NCBI RefSeq assembly: GCF_001404985.1
Contig: NZ_JRLF01000006.1
Span: forward strand, 496,001 to 560,000
Direction of reading: 5' to 3'
Source of the DNA: Flavobacterium aquidurense
GTDB taxonomy: Bacteria; Bacteroidota; Bacteroidia; Flavobacteriales; Flavobacteriaceae
DNA: 64,000 nucleotides
Below are positions 18,344 through 27,373 of the stretch, one piece after another. The stretch's first letter is position 1, and each line of letters begins with the position of its first letter. The position numbers were made by a program, and so were the translations under genes. Under the pieces are notes generated by a model. That model saw nothing but the letters and a program-made list of their open reading frames with translations, had not been told where the DNA came from and did no database searches.

Positions 18344-19810
18344 ATGCGAGTATCAGTCATCCGTAAAAACATAAAATTCACACCAGATTCAAAAAGAGTT
18401 GTTGCACGATATTTTATGAATGGCGAAGAACGGACCCAACAAATGGTGGGCAGGATAATGATGCTGGATGAAAAGCAGGTATTAGAAACATTAGAGCAAA
18501 CACTTCGTGAATTTGCAAGACGCCATCGAAATATTTCGGCTATATTTTTCAGGCACTGCGAAAAAATCAGAGATGTAATCGAAGCCATGCAAATCGATTA
18601 CGAAGCCATTTCGCTGGATCGAAAAATGCTGATAGGATCTTATTGCACTATGGAATACGCGATAGAATCTGCTGCCATTTTCAACCCTTCGATTGTAGAA
18701 GATTTTGATCAGTCAGGTCTTGAAGCAGGAGAAAAACGCGTAATCATTTCGTTTCGTGCAACCGGAGAAGGTCACATTTCCTCGATAGTTTTTAGAAGAG
18801 GTATTCTGGATAAAGACAACAACCTGCAGATAATGAAAATTGGTCATAATATAGATAAGGCTGAGATTGAGCATAAAACCCTATTCAATAAAGAGCGTTT
18901 TTTATTGAAATTATCTGAAATGCACACGCAGGACAAATATATTGCCCAAATCATGCAGGACTTGCCGGAAGAATTTGAATTTGCCGTATTAAAAAGCATG
19001 GTCAGTACAGCCTTAAGTGATCCGTCAATACGCCAGGAAAGAAGAACCGCGTTAGAAGAAATAATCTGGCTGGCTGATTCTTTTTATGATTTGCAATTCA
19101 AGCACGACTCAGATATTACGGAACGTGTTATATTTCCGATATCAGAATCTGAAAGCCGCGGTATCGAAGATGCACGATTTGTACGTTTTATCGATGACGA
19201 TGACTCAAATCGTGTAATGGCAACTTACACCGCTTATAACGGACATACTATTTTACCTAAACTAATTTCGACCGAAGATTTTTATACCTTTAGAGTAATG
19301 CCGCTTCATGGTATTGGTGCACAGAATAAAAATCTGGCATTGTTTCCTAGAAAAATAAAGGGCAAATATGCTATGTTGGCAAGAATCGATGGTGTAAATA
19401 ATTATATTATGTACTCTGAAAGAGTTACACAATGGAACAATCCGATACTTTTACAGGAACCACGTTATACTTGGGAACTGACTCAGATAGGAAACTGCGG
19501 ATCGCCACTCTGGACCACAGAAGGCTGGCTTGTAATTACCCACGGTGTAGGTACAATGCGACGTTATTGCATAGGTGCTTCATTATTTGATCTTGATGAT
19601 CCGTCTAAAGAAATCGGGAGACTTAAAGAACCCCTGCTTTCGCCACTTGAAGACGAACGTGAAGGATATGTACCAAATGTAGTGTATTCCTGCGGTGCAA
19701 TTATTCATAACAATAGCCTTATATTACCTTATGCGGTATCTGATTATTCGTCTACTTATGCTGTTGTCGATATGGTAGAATTGATAGATGCCCTGAAAAA
19801 AAGTAAATAA
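18344..19810 (+). CDS. Glycoside hydrolase family 130 protein (long form)
   Basis: 488 residues, no signal peptide. The N-terminal 170 residues are an added domain with GEERTQQMVGRIMML and a helical part. The C-terminal part is the five-bladed beta-propeller of GH130, with the catalytic-acid segment SRGIEDARFVRF (Asp276), LQEPRYTWELTQIG, and GWLVITHGVGTMRRYCIGA, where the family binds phosphate or water. GH130 enzymes act on beta-mannosides, as phosphorylases or hydrolases; which applies cannot be read here. Monocistronic. A second, shorter GH130 lies at 25469. Confidence 0.88.
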   Translation: MRVSVIRKNIKFTPDSKRVVARYFMNGEERTQQMVGRIMMLDEKQVLETLEQTLREFARRHRNISAIFFRHCEKIRDVIEAMQIDYEAISLDRKMLIGSYCTMEYAIESAAIFNPSIVEDFDQSGLEAGEKRVIISFRATGEGHISSIVFRRGILDKDNNLQIMKIGHNIDKAEIEHKTLFNKERFLLKLSEMHTQDKYIAQIMQDLPEEFEFAVLKSMVSTALSDPSIRQERRTALEEIIWLADSFYDLQFKHDSDITERVIFPISESESRGIEDARFVRFIDDDDSNRVMATYTAYNGHTILPKLISTEDFYTFRVMPLHGIGAQNKNLALFPRKIKGKYAMLARIDGVNNYIMYSERVTQWNNPILLQEPRYTWELTQIGNCGSPLWTTEGWLVITHGVGTMRRYCIGASLFDLDDPSKEIGRLKEPLLSPLEDEREGYVPNVVYSCGAIIHNNSLILPYAVSDYSSTYAVVDMVELIDALKKSK

Positions 19811-19898
19811 TTAATCTTATAAAGTCTCAAAAAAAACTACTTTTTATCAGTTGAATTCTGATAAAAATCTTTAAATTTATGTTCAAAAATCTTATTTT

Positions 19899-20333
19899 AT
19901 GAAAAATTACATACTACTATTCGTTTCTGTTTTAACACTCTCTTTTAATTCTTGTAATACAATGAAAGATACTGCAAAAACTGATGATCTCTATAATACA
20001 TCCTGGGAATTAGAATATATTTCTGGTCCGCGTATCGCTTTTGAAGGTTTATATCCGGATAAAAAACCCTATATCAAGTTTGATAAAGAAAAAGGAGAAG
20101 TCTACGGAAATGCTGGTTGCAATGGGTATAGTGCACCATTTACCATAAAAGGACAATCTCTTACTTTTGGTGAACAAGGCCCGGCAACCATGATGTTCTG
20201 TGAAGGTGGCGGGGAACAAACATTTGTACAGACAATTAAAAAAATCGACAGTTATTCTATTGACAAAGACGGGAAACTTAATTTGAATATGAAAGATATT
20301 CCAATGATGCGATTTAAAAAAGTAAATAAATAA
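19899..20333 (+). CDS. META domain lipoprotein (HslJ-like)
   Basis: 144 residues. Lipoprotein signal with SFNSC, then a META domain (about 30-140): NTSWELEYI, GNAGCNGYSAPFTIKGQSL and ATMMFC. The META domain is seen in HslJ, linked to heat shock and novobiocin resistance in E. coli. The molecular function is unknown. It starts 88 nt after the GH130 gene and ends in its own terminator. Confidence 0.88.
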   Translation: MKNYILLFVSVLTLSFNSCNTMKDTAKTDDLYNTSWELEYISGPRIAFEGLYPDKKPYIKFDKEKGEVYGNAGCNGYSAPFTIKGQSLTFGEQGPATMMFCEGGGEQTFVQTIKKIDSYSIDKDGKLNLNMKDIPMMRFKKVNK

Positions 20334-20355
20334 AAAACTGATTTTATCAGGATTT

Positions 20356-20400
20356 AAACCCGACAGTCGCGAAGTATCGAGATTGTCGGGTTTATTTTTA
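20356..20400 (+). terminator. Rho-independent terminator
   Basis: Stem AAACCCGACA / TGTCGGGTTT with an 18-nt loop, then TATTTTTA. The stem shares its core with the terminator at 3467. Confidence 0.8.
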
Positions 20401-20502
20401 ATACATAAATAATTCCCAATAAAGGCAATAAATCCTTTAATTAAATGTTTTATAAAGAGACGTTAATGCTTATTGTTTTAACGACTCATTTGTTTTATTA
20501 AT

Positions 20503-21105
20503 ATGAAAAAAAGTATGAAAAAAATATTGTTTCTGGTCACTATATTAAGCATCTCTCTACAAGGATATTCGCAAAAAGAACTTAAAGACAAATACAAACC
20601 AATTCCGGCTAAAAATTCTGAAATAAAAGAACCCCTGCCGCCAACTGAAACTCCGCCAAATGATACGCCTCCTGTAAAAGAACCTACAGTTATAAAAATT
20701 AGTCCGGATGATCTGTATAAAAATAATAGCCTGTATAAAAAAGAAGCCAATGTTGAAGGTATTTTTTACAGAAGAAATGAATATCTGGGTGCTTTTGTAA
20801 CCAATACAGCCGTTTCTACAGTTCGTTATCGTGATGCCGCTTTCGTAGATGGCGACAAAATAAGAGTATTTCTAAATGATAAGGTTATTGAACCGGAAGT
20901 AAATTTAGTGGGAGAATTTCAGGGATTTAAAATAACATTAGTTCCCGGAATCAATAAAATCGATTTTGAAGCGTTAAACGAAGGTTCAGCTTCGCCTAAT
21001 ACGGCAGAATTCCAGGTTTATGATGATAAAGGAGCTGTTATTGAAGCCAGCCAGTGGAATGTGGGTACAGGATACAAAGCCACTATTATTTTATATAAGG
21101 AATAA
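20503..21105 (+). CDS. Hypothetical secreted protein
   Basis: 200 residues with a signal peptide (KKILFLVTILSISLQGYSQ). A Pro/Lys-rich linker at about 33-60 is followed by a beta-sandwich-like domain (VEGIFYRRNEYLGAFVT ... VPGINKIDFEALNEGSASPN). Similar secreted proteins occur in flavobacteria without known function. A second ATG at 20515 is an equal choice for the start. Confidence 0.7.
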   Translation: MKKSMKKILFLVTILSISLQGYSQKELKDKYKPIPAKNSEIKEPLPPTETPPNDTPPVKEPTVIKISPDDLYKNNSLYKKEANVEGIFYRRNEYLGAFVTNTAVSTVRYRDAAFVDGDKIRVFLNDKVIEPEVNLVGEFQGFKITLVPGINKIDFEALNEGSASPNTAEFQVYDDKGAVIEASQWNVGTGYKATIILYKE

Positions 21106-21132
21106 TTTAAAACCTGCATGATCTAAAAAAGT

Positions 21133-21170
21133 AAGTCCAATTTAACCCGAATTGGACTTTTTTTTTACAA
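21133..21170 (+). terminator. Rho-independent terminator
   Basis: Stem AAGTCCAATT / AATTGGACTT with a 7-nt loop and a long T-run. Confidence 0.9.
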
Positions 21171-21179
21171 TCTATTTTA

Positions 21180-21215
21180 TAAAAATAAAACCCCGTCCTG
21201 ATCAGGAACGGGGTT
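21180..21215 (-). terminator. Terminator of the VOC gene
   Basis: Stem AACCCCGT / ACGGGGTT with an inner CCTGATCAGG palindrome; on the minus strand it is followed by TTTTATTTTT. Confidence 0.8.
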
Positions 21216-21268
21216 AAATAGAGGATAACTCCTCTTATTGATTTCTGTAGTAACGTTTTTTCAACTCT

Positions 21269-21715
21269 TTAAAAAACAACAGATTCCAGAAATTCAATAA
21301 CTTCTCCATTCGGGCTGTACACCAGACTATTACTAACTATTACCGATTTTTTACGGTCTTTAAGTTCCAGAGTTTCTTTTTGTGATAATGGTTTTGCGCC
21401 ATTTTCTATTGCTTCATCATATGCTTTTTTGGCATCAATAACCGTAAAACAAATATGCAAAAGTGAATTTTCGACATATGGATCACCTTGCTTTCTTTTA
21501 CGCCCCTGAGTAGGAAAATCAGCATTGTTATCGCATATTTCTATATAACAATCAAATGCTTTATTTTTTAGCATAACACATTTTTCTAAATTGAATTCCG
21601 GTAAACTCCAGCCGTGTACAACTTCAAAATTGAGTGTTTCGTAAAATTGTACTGTTCTTTGAAAATCATGTGCTTTAATCGCAAAATGATGAAAACCTAT
21701 TATATTATTATTCAT
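21269..21715 (-). CDS. VOC family protein (glyoxalase/dioxygenase fold)
   Basis: 148 residues. Two beta-alpha-beta-beta-beta modules: IIGFHHFAIKAHDFQRTVQFYE at the start with a metal-binding His, and LLHICFTVIDAKKAYDEAIE in the second, ending GEVIEFLES with a metal-binding Glu. It is a small metal-dependent lyase, isomerase or dioxygenase of unknown substrate. It lies 88 nt downstream of the PLP enzyme on the same strand. Confidence 0.85.
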   Translation of the reverse strand: MNNNIIGFHHFAIKAHDFQRTVQFYETLNFEVVHGWSLPEFNLEKCVMLKNKAFDCYIEICDNNADFPTQGRKRKQGDPYVENSLLHICFTVIDAKKAYDEAIENGAKPLSQKETLELKDRKKSVIVSNSLVYSPNGEVIEFLESVVF

Positions 21716-21803
21716 TCTGATTCTTTTGTTGTAAAATGTTTATTCGGAAAATTAATTAAGATATCGCTTCTCTGGAGCTTTGATAAAACTAAGCCGGGTA
21801 AAT

Positions 21804-23285
21804 TTATTCCAGTATAAACCATTCCTTTACGTTTTCTTCTATAGTTTCTTTTGCCAGAAGATTTTCATATTCGTTTGTAGCAATATTATGCTGGTAATTT
21901 TTTTGCCATTCTTTATAATTTGCTGCTACTTGTTTTATGGCATCACAAATAAATATAAGTTCCTCATTTGTCATTATCGGATGTAAAGATAAACGAACCC
22001 ATCCCGGTTTGTTGGTTTGGTTCTTCTGAAGCAGTTCATTTGTTATTTCTTGTGATTTAATCTTATCAATATCAAACAAATAATGTGCATAAGTACTCGC
22101 GCAGGACCATCCGCCACGAACCTGGATTCCGAAACGATCGTTTAATAATCTCACGATTAAATTATAATGAATATCATCAATCAAAAAAGAAACACTCCCT
22201 ATTCGATCTGTTTTAAGATCGCCTAAAATCGATAAACCCGGAATCTTTTGAAACTCGGCATAACAAAGATCCAGTAATTCTTTTTCTCTTTTATGAATGT
22301 TTGCAACTCCCATTTGCTCTTTGAGTTTCAGGGATAAAGCTGTTCTTATTACTTGCAAAAAACCAGGAGTTCCGCCGTCTTCCCTGACTTCGATACTATC
22401 ACTGTAATGATATCCTCCCCACGGATTCGTACTTTTTACATTTCCTCCGCCGGGATTATCAGGAAAATTAGATTTATAGAGTTTCTCGTTAAAAACCAGA
22501 ATACCGCAAGTTCCGGGTCCGCCTAAAAATTTATGTGGCGAAAAGAAAATTGCATCCAATTGTTCGTCCGGATCTTCCGGATGCATATCGATTTGAACAT
22601 ATGGTGCCGAAGCTGCAAAATCAACAAAGCAATAACCACCATTCTTATGCATGATCTTCGCCAGTTCATGATACGGAGTTATAATTCCCGTGACATTTGA
22701 ACATCCTGTAAACGAACCAATTTTTATCGTTCTGTCTGCATATTTTTTAAGAGCTTCAATAAGTTTTTTCGGGTCTGTCAAATTATTTTCATCAGGTTGT
22801 AAAACCACAACATCAGCATTCGATTCGTACCACGAAACCTGATTAGAATGATGCTCCATATGCGTTATAAAAACTACAGGTTTATCATTATCATTTGTAT
22901 TATTAGCATGACGCAACCCTATAATACGCTGCAATTTTGATAAAGCAGCCGTCATTCCGGTTCCTGTTGCTACTAAAACATCAGCTTCATTTGCGTTTAC
23001 ATGTTTTTTGATTACTGCTCTGGCGTGATTATATGCATAAGTAGAAGCCTTGCCTGTTTCGCTCGAAAAAGAATGCGTATTGGCAATCATAGGCCCTATT
23101 TTATTGCGCATGATATCTTCAATCGGGGTATATAATCTTCCGCTGGCAACCCAGTCTGCATAAAGCAAATTTTGTACGCCATAAGCAGATTCAAAGGTGT
23201 GGTTTACTCCAATTGTATTTTCTCTGAATTTAGAAAAATACTGCTCTGACTGACTTGGTTTCGTTTTCTTATCTGTAGCATTCAT
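21804..23285 (-). CDS. Aminotransferase class V PLP enzyme (cysteine desulfurase-like)
   Basis: 493 residues, longer than the usual 400 of SufS/Csd. Fold type I motifs: VLVATGTGMTAALSKL for PLP phosphate binding, THMEHHSNQVSWYE, YCFVDFAASAPY with the cofactor Asp, and the PLP lysine Lys252 in SPHKFLGGPG. The segment RGGWSCASTYAHYL near 400 resembles the loop that carries the active Cys in cysteine desulfurases (Cys within GGWSCAS). It should release sulfur or act on a related beta-carbon substrate. It follows the TlpA-like gene by 64 nt and lies downstream of a SAM riboswitch, which supports a sulfur-metabolism role. Confidence 0.82.
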   Translation of the reverse strand: MNATDKKTKPSQSEQYFSKFRENTIGVNHTFESAYGVQNLLYADWVASGRLYTPIEDIMRNKIGPMIANTHSFSSETGKASTYAYNHARAVIKKHVNANEADVLVATGTGMTAALSKLQRIIGLRHANNTNDNDKPVVFITHMEHHSNQVSWYESNADVVVLQPDENNLTDPKKLIEALKKYADRTIKIGSFTGCSNVTGIITPYHELAKIMHKNGGYCFVDFAASAPYVQIDMHPEDPDEQLDAIFFSPHKFLGGPGTCGILVFNEKLYKSNFPDNPGGGNVKSTNPWGGYHYSDSIEVREDGGTPGFLQVIRTALSLKLKEQMGVANIHKREKELLDLCYAEFQKIPGLSILGDLKTDRIGSVSFLIDDIHYNLIVRLLNDRFGIQVRGGWSCASTYAHYLFDIDKIKSQEITNELLQKNQTNKPGWVRLSLHPIMTNEELIFICDAIKQVAANYKEWQKNYQHNIATNEYENLLAKETIEENVKEWFILE

Positions 23286-23349
23286 TTCCGTATCATTTTT
23301 AAGTTAACTTATTTTTGTTGTCGTTTCCCAGAATAAATAACCTGTACGT

Positions 23350-24333
23350 TTATTTATTCAAAAGCGCTTTAAGCGTCGTTTGAAGTTCTTCGCCACGAAG
23401 GTTTCTTGCTACGATAATACCTTTTGAATCTACCAGGTAATTAGACGGAATTGCCCTTACTCCGTATAGTTTTGCAATCTCGCTGTTCCAGTAAATGAGC
23501 TCTGAAACTTGCAGCCAGTCTAAGTGATCGTCCTGAATTCCTTTTATCCAGTTTTCTTTCTTTTTGTCCAGGGAAACTCCAAATACATTAAACCCTTTAT
23601 CATGATATTCTTTGTAGGCTGCAACGATATTTGGATTTTCTTTTCGGCAAGGCGCACACCATGAAGCCCAGAAATCAACTAATGTATATCCTTTCAGATT
23701 TTCTGAAAGACGAACTGATTTTCCTTCAGGATCTTTAGATACAAAATCCGGTGCTTTTTTACCTACTTGTAACCCGTTTAAAACTTTTACCAGCTCCTGA
23801 AGTTCTTTTACATAAGTTGTATTCTGCTGACTTTTATCTAAGAGTGCAATGTTTTGCGTGATCTGTTCCGGCGTTAATCTATACGACCAATTTCTATACA
23901 ATACATATGCAGAAACTATAGAGCTGGGATGTTCTGCTATAAATTTAGTTATATCAATATCCTGGTTTTTTCTGTAAACATCAAACAAATCCTGAGATGC
24001 AGAACCTTCTACAACAGATGTGCTGTAATATTTAACCGGACTTAATTTTACCGTAATAGGCGTTTTTTCTAAAAAAATGTACAACGGATTATTTGCTGTG
24101 TTTACGCTTAAACCATACAATTCAGGAAGTTTTACTTTTGTTTTAAAACTAAATTTTCCGTCTGTAACTTTTACTGAATCTATGGTAGTAAACATCTTAT
24201 TGTGAAACTTTTGCAGGTAAACATATTTTGCCACAGTATCTGTAACTGTTCCTTTTAACTGCACATTTGCTTCTTGAGCCTGAGTTGTTACTGCAGTAAG
24301 ACATAAAGCCAGAATTACTATTATTTTTTTCAT
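23350..24333 (-). CDS. TlpA-family thiol:disulfide interchange protein with DUF4369-like N-terminus
   Basis: 327 residues from the ATG at 24333 (MKKIIVILALCL); a longer frame to 24402 lacks a sensible N-terminus. A signal peptide ends near TQAQ (20). Residues 22-110 form the beta-rich domain common in Bacteroidota TlpA proteins (VQLKGTVTDTVAKYVYLQK). The C-terminal thioredoxin domain (190-327) holds WCAPC at 225-229. It should act as a periplasmic thiol reductant or isomerase. It is first in a unit with the PLP enzyme. Confidence 0.9.
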   Translation of the reverse strand: MKKIIVILALCLTAVTTQAQEANVQLKGTVTDTVAKYVYLQKFHNKMFTTIDSVKVTDGKFSFKTKVKLPELYGLSVNTANNPLYIFLEKTPITVKLSPVKYYSTSVVEGSASQDLFDVYRKNQDIDITKFIAEHPSSIVSAYVLYRNWSYRLTPEQITQNIALLDKSQQNTTYVKELQELVKVLNGLQVGKKAPDFVSKDPEGKSVRLSENLKGYTLVDFWASWCAPCRKENPNIVAAYKEYHDKGFNVFGVSLDKKKENWIKGIQDDHLDWLQVSELIYWNSEIAKLYGVRAIPSNYLVDSKGIIVARNLRGEELQTTLKALLNK

Positions 24334-24435
24334 TTTTATTGGATTTTGATTTGATTTATTTAAAGCATAGAAATTTCCTGACCTGCAAAAATGGCCTATC
24401 ATTAAGCGATAAAAAAGGGTATGGTTTAAAAAAGT

Positions 24436-24534
24436 CTAAGTGTATTGCATTGAGAAAACCTTAAAGTGGTTTGCTTCTTTTAAAAACAAGTTGTGTTTTT
24501 GAGTATTGTCGTGTAATAATAATTCCGTTTTCAT
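24436..24534 (-). CDS. Possible 32-residue leader peptide after the SAM riboswitch
   Basis: An open frame of 32 codons, beginning MKTELLLHDN and ending FKVFSMQYT, starts 60 nt after the riboswitch and stops about 100 nt before the TlpA gene. The peptide has no signal sequence and two internal Met. It is too short to judge by composition. It could be a translated element controlled by the riboswitch, or chance. Confidence 0.4.
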   Translation of the reverse strand: MKTELLLHDNTQKHNLFLKEANHFKVFSMQYT

Positions 24535-24593
24535 TCTAAAAAATAAATGATTTACTAATAATGATCTTATTCAGATTTACTAAAGAAATCTTT

Positions 24594-24689
24594 CTTATCT
24601 GTCCGCCGCAGCGGAAGGATTTAGCACCTTATTTGGCAACAGGTTGCTAAGACATCATTGGGCCTATTCCCTCAGTCTTTCTGGATAAG
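24594..24689 (-). promoter_or_regulatory. SAM-I (S-box) riboswitch
   Basis: On the minus strand the 96 nt show the S-box core in order: CTTATCCAGAAAG, GAGGGA, TAGGCCC, ATGATGTC, AGCAACC, AAGGTGCTAAATCC, a GC-rich P4 (CCGCTGCGGCGG), and the closing AGATAAG that pairs with the 5' CTTATC to form P1. All signature bases of the SAM-binding core are present. It should sense S-adenosylmethionine and repress downstream expression when SAM is plentiful. Downstream are the leader ORF, the TlpA-like gene and the PLP enzyme. Confidence 0.95.
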
Positions 24690-24713
24690 TTCACGTAGAT
24701 TTTTTCTACTCTG

Positions 24714-24721
24714 CAAATATA
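24714..24721 (-). promoter_or_regulatory. Bacteroidota -7 promoter box of the riboswitch transcript
   Basis: TATATTTG fits the TAnnTTTG consensus and lies 25 nt before the 5' side of riboswitch P1, the expected place. No good -33 TTG seen. Confidence 0.55.
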
Positions 24722-24991
24722 TATATAAATTCTATGTAATTAGTATAGTTTGAAATTATTTTTAAACTATTTATTCATTAAGTGCTTAATATATAATTTG
24801 TATGAAAGCTTTTTTAACAATAAAAATCACAATTAAGCCCACATTATCAAACACTTATAAAATAACATGATTTTAAAAATAGTAAAAAGATAAAAAAAAA
24901 ATTATGCTTCTATTTTAAGCAATGATGAGCAAAGCAAAAAAAAGATTATAAAACACGGGGGTTATTTCAGGATTGGTGAAGCTTTCCAGAT

Positions 24992-25162
24992 TTATTCATC
25001 TGCGATTACAAGCTGCGATTCTGTAAATTTTCCTGTCATGATATTTCCCAATTCATCCTCCCATTGGGTAATAATATTCTCAATTAATTCCGGTTCAAAA
25101 TCAATTACTTTCATAACCTGATTACCAAATTCCTGTTTTACATTTTGTCCTTTCTTAAACAT
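24992..25162 (-). CDS. Small protein, DUF2158/YodC-like
   Basis: 56 residues starting MFKKGQNVKQEFG and ending TGKFTESQLVIADE. The opening FKxGxxV and the ITQWEDE ... F.ESQLV ending match the pattern of DUF2158 (YodC), small beta proteins of unknown function that start FKxGDxVxLKSGGP. The middle lacks the usual GGP. It is cytoplasmic, with no signal peptide. It lies alone, 303 nt upstream of the riboswitch on the same strand. Confidence 0.6.
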   Translation of the reverse strand: MFKKGQNVKQEFGNQVMKVIDFEPELIENIITQWEDELGNIMTGKFTESQLVIADE

Positions 25163-25468
25163 AACATCAATTTTTAAATTAGAAAAATATGAAGCATGAA
25201 TTCTTATTCTTGCTCTGATGGTAAAATTAAGATTAGATCATCTGCTTATTTTATACAATTTTAAAATCCTTTTATATTATTAAAATTTTGGGTTATATAA
25301 CCAATAACTTATCATTAAATCAATTAATTACTATTTTTTTTAAAGGAATAATATGGTCTTAAATTTTATAAAATCTCCATTAGATTATATAAGAATTATG
25401 ATTTATGAATAAGATAATTTTATACTATTCATCAAGTTCCTTAAAACAATTCTAATACAGAGACAATT
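25163..25468. other. Divergent intergenic region before GH130 operon
   Basis: AT-rich, with no gene. It must hold the promoter of the operon starting at 25469, but no motif clearly matches. Confidence 0.4.
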
Positions 25469-26518
25469 ATGAGTGATATAGCCCGTCGTTTTCCGGAAAA
25501 TCCTTTATTAATGCCAAAAGATTTACACGCAAGCAGTAATGAATTGCAAATTATAAGTTTGTTAAATCCGGGAGCTTTTATTTTCGAAAACAAGGTCTGG
25601 CTATTGGTTCGGGTTGCGGAGTCGATTACACAAAAAGAAGGTGTAATTTTTTTTCCGGTTATTAATGCCCTGGGCAAAGTCGAAATAATAGAAGTGCCAC
25701 TTAACGATCCGGATTTGATTGCCAATGATGCAAGGGTCATAAAATATAAAGGTCTCGATTATCTCACCACACTTTCGCATTTAAGACTGGTTTGCAGCGA
25801 TGACGGCGTTCATTTTTACGAACCTGAAAATACACTGCCTATAATGGGTAATGGAATTCTGGAACAATTTGGCATAGAAGATTGCAGGGTAAGTAAAGTA
25901 AATGACACCTATTATTTAACGTATACGGCTGTATCTGACAATGGTGTTGGTGTTGGGCTTCGTACGACCAAAGACTGGAAAAATTTCGAATCAAAAGGAA
26001 TGATTCTTTCTCCTCATAATAAAGATTGTGCCATTTTTGAAGAAACGATAAACGGCAAATTCTATGCTTTGCACCGCCCTTCAAGTCCTGAAATTGGAGG
26101 TAATTTTATCTGGCTCGCTGAATCACCGGATGGTGTGCATTGGGGAAATCACAAATGCATTATAAAAACACGTCAGGATTTATGGGACAGTGCAAGAGTT
26201 GGCGCGGGAGCTGCACCAATCCGGACAGAAGAAGGATGGCTCGAAATTTATCATGGTGCAAATGCAGCACATCAATATTGTCTTGGCGCATTTTTAATGG
26301 ATCTCGAAGATCCGTCTAAAGTAATTGCGAGATCGACAGAACCCATAATGGTTCCTATGGAAAATTATGAATTAAGCGGATTTTTTGGGTATGTCGTTTT
26401 TACAAATGGTCATGTCGTTGAAGGGGACAAACTAACGGTGTATTATGGAGCTGCAGATGAATTTGTGTGTGGCGCGCATTTCTCGATAAAGGAAATTCTA
26501 TCGACTTTAAAATATTAA
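25469..26518 (+). CDS. Glycoside hydrolase family 130 protein (short form)
   Basis: 349 residues, no signal peptide, standard GH130 length. Five-bladed propeller with FGIEDCRVSKV (Asp138 as catalytic acid), TKDWKNFESKGMI, HRPSSPEIGGNFIWLAESPD, and EGWLEIYHGANAAHQYCLGA. Related enzymes phosphorolyse or hydrolyse beta-1,2- or beta-1,4-mannosides. The HRPSSP and YHG motifs are compatible with phosphate binding, so a phosphorylase is possible. It starts a three-gene unit with a beta-barrel protein and an unrecognised large protein. Confidence 0.88.
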   Translation: MSDIARRFPENPLLMPKDLHASSNELQIISLLNPGAFIFENKVWLLVRVAESITQKEGVIFFPVINALGKVEIIEVPLNDPDLIANDARVIKYKGLDYLTTLSHLRLVCSDDGVHFYEPENTLPIMGNGILEQFGIEDCRVSKVNDTYYLTYTAVSDNGVGVGLRTTKDWKNFESKGMILSPHNKDCAIFEETINGKFYALHRPSSPEIGGNFIWLAESPDGVHWGNHKCIIKTRQDLWDSARVGAGAAPIRTEEGWLEIYHGANAAHQYCLGAFLMDLEDPSKVIARSTEPIMVPMENYELSGFFGYVVFTNGHVVEGDKLTVYYGAADEFVCGAHFSIKEILSTLKY

Positions 26519-26597
26519 AAAAAACATATTAAAAACATATTAAGTCCAGATTTTAGAATCCCGGACAGGATTTGTATGAGCTTAAAAAAATTAAATT

Positions 26598-27338
26598 ATG
26601 AAAATATTCTACTCTCTTACTGCTTTGGCATTATTTTGTTTTTCTCCGGATATTCTGGCGCAGCAAATGCAAACTGACCGCCCAAATGAAACCGAAGGCC
26701 CAAATACGGTTATTGCGAAACATTTGCAAATAGAAAGCGGGTTTTCGTTTGAGCAGGATCACAGCGAACATACTTTTGAAATTCCTGAACTTGTATTGCG
26801 TTACGGCATCATTAAAAACTTAGAAGTCCGTGTGGAAACTGCTTTAAAGATATCGCATGAAGATGATGACAATGTCACTGGTATAGAACCTGTTGTGATA
26901 GGCGCAAAATATCATATTATAGATCATAAAGGAGCCGTTCCTGATGTTGGTGTTCTGGCTCGTGTAAGCATTCCGTGGATGGCTGATAATGCCTATCAGG
27001 AAAAAAAGTACAGTCCTGAAATCAGGGTTCTTGCCCAGCATGAGCTTTCAAAAGTAACACGTCTGGGGTATAATTTAGGGATTCACTGGCTTCCGGATAC
27101 TTTACAGCCTGAATATGTTTATACGCTTTCTGCAGATCATTCCATAACCAAAAAAATAAAAATATTCGTAGAATCGTATGGTTTTGCTGTACCTCAACAT
27201 CATGCAGAGAATACTGTAGATACAGGTCTTTTATTTGTTGTGAACAAAAATGTACAGTTGGATTTTATAACCGGAACGGGAATTATGCATGCCAACTCAG
27301 AAAAATTTGCTGAAATAGGATTATCAGTCCGCATTTAA
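26598..27338 (+). CDS. Outer-membrane beta-barrel protein, Phenol_MetA_deg-like
   Basis: 246 residues with a signal peptide (to about LAQ, 22). Opens with MQTDRPNETEGPNTVIAKHL and IESGFSFEQD, the typical start of the putative MetA-pathway of phenol degradation family, whose members are predicted 10-12-strand barrels. Ends VQLDFITGTGIMHANSEKFAEIGLSVRI, as expected for a barrel strand. The family name is historical and does not prove phenol metabolism. It lies 79 nt after GH130. Confidence 0.8.
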   Translation: MKIFYSLTALALFCFSPDILAQQMQTDRPNETEGPNTVIAKHLQIESGFSFEQDHSEHTFEIPELVLRYGIIKNLEVRVETALKISHEDDDNVTGIEPVVIGAKYHIIDHKGAVPDVGVLARVSIPWMADNAYQEKKYSPEIRVLAQHELSKVTRLGYNLGIHWLPDTLQPEYVYTLSADHSITKKIKIFVESYGFAVPQHHAENTVDTGLLFVVNKNVQLDFITGTGIMHANSEKFAEIGLSVRI

Positions 27339-27373
27339 TCAGTCATTCTTTTTTATTAATTAAACTTATTATT

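Larger units (their letters stand above)
24403..24991. other. Leader region of the TlpA/PLP unit
   Basis: Contains, on the minus strand, a TAnnTTTG promoter box, a SAM-I riboswitch and a 32-codon ORF, each listed separately. From the riboswitch to the TlpA start there are 260 nt. I see no strong intrinsic terminator between them. Confidence 0.7.
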
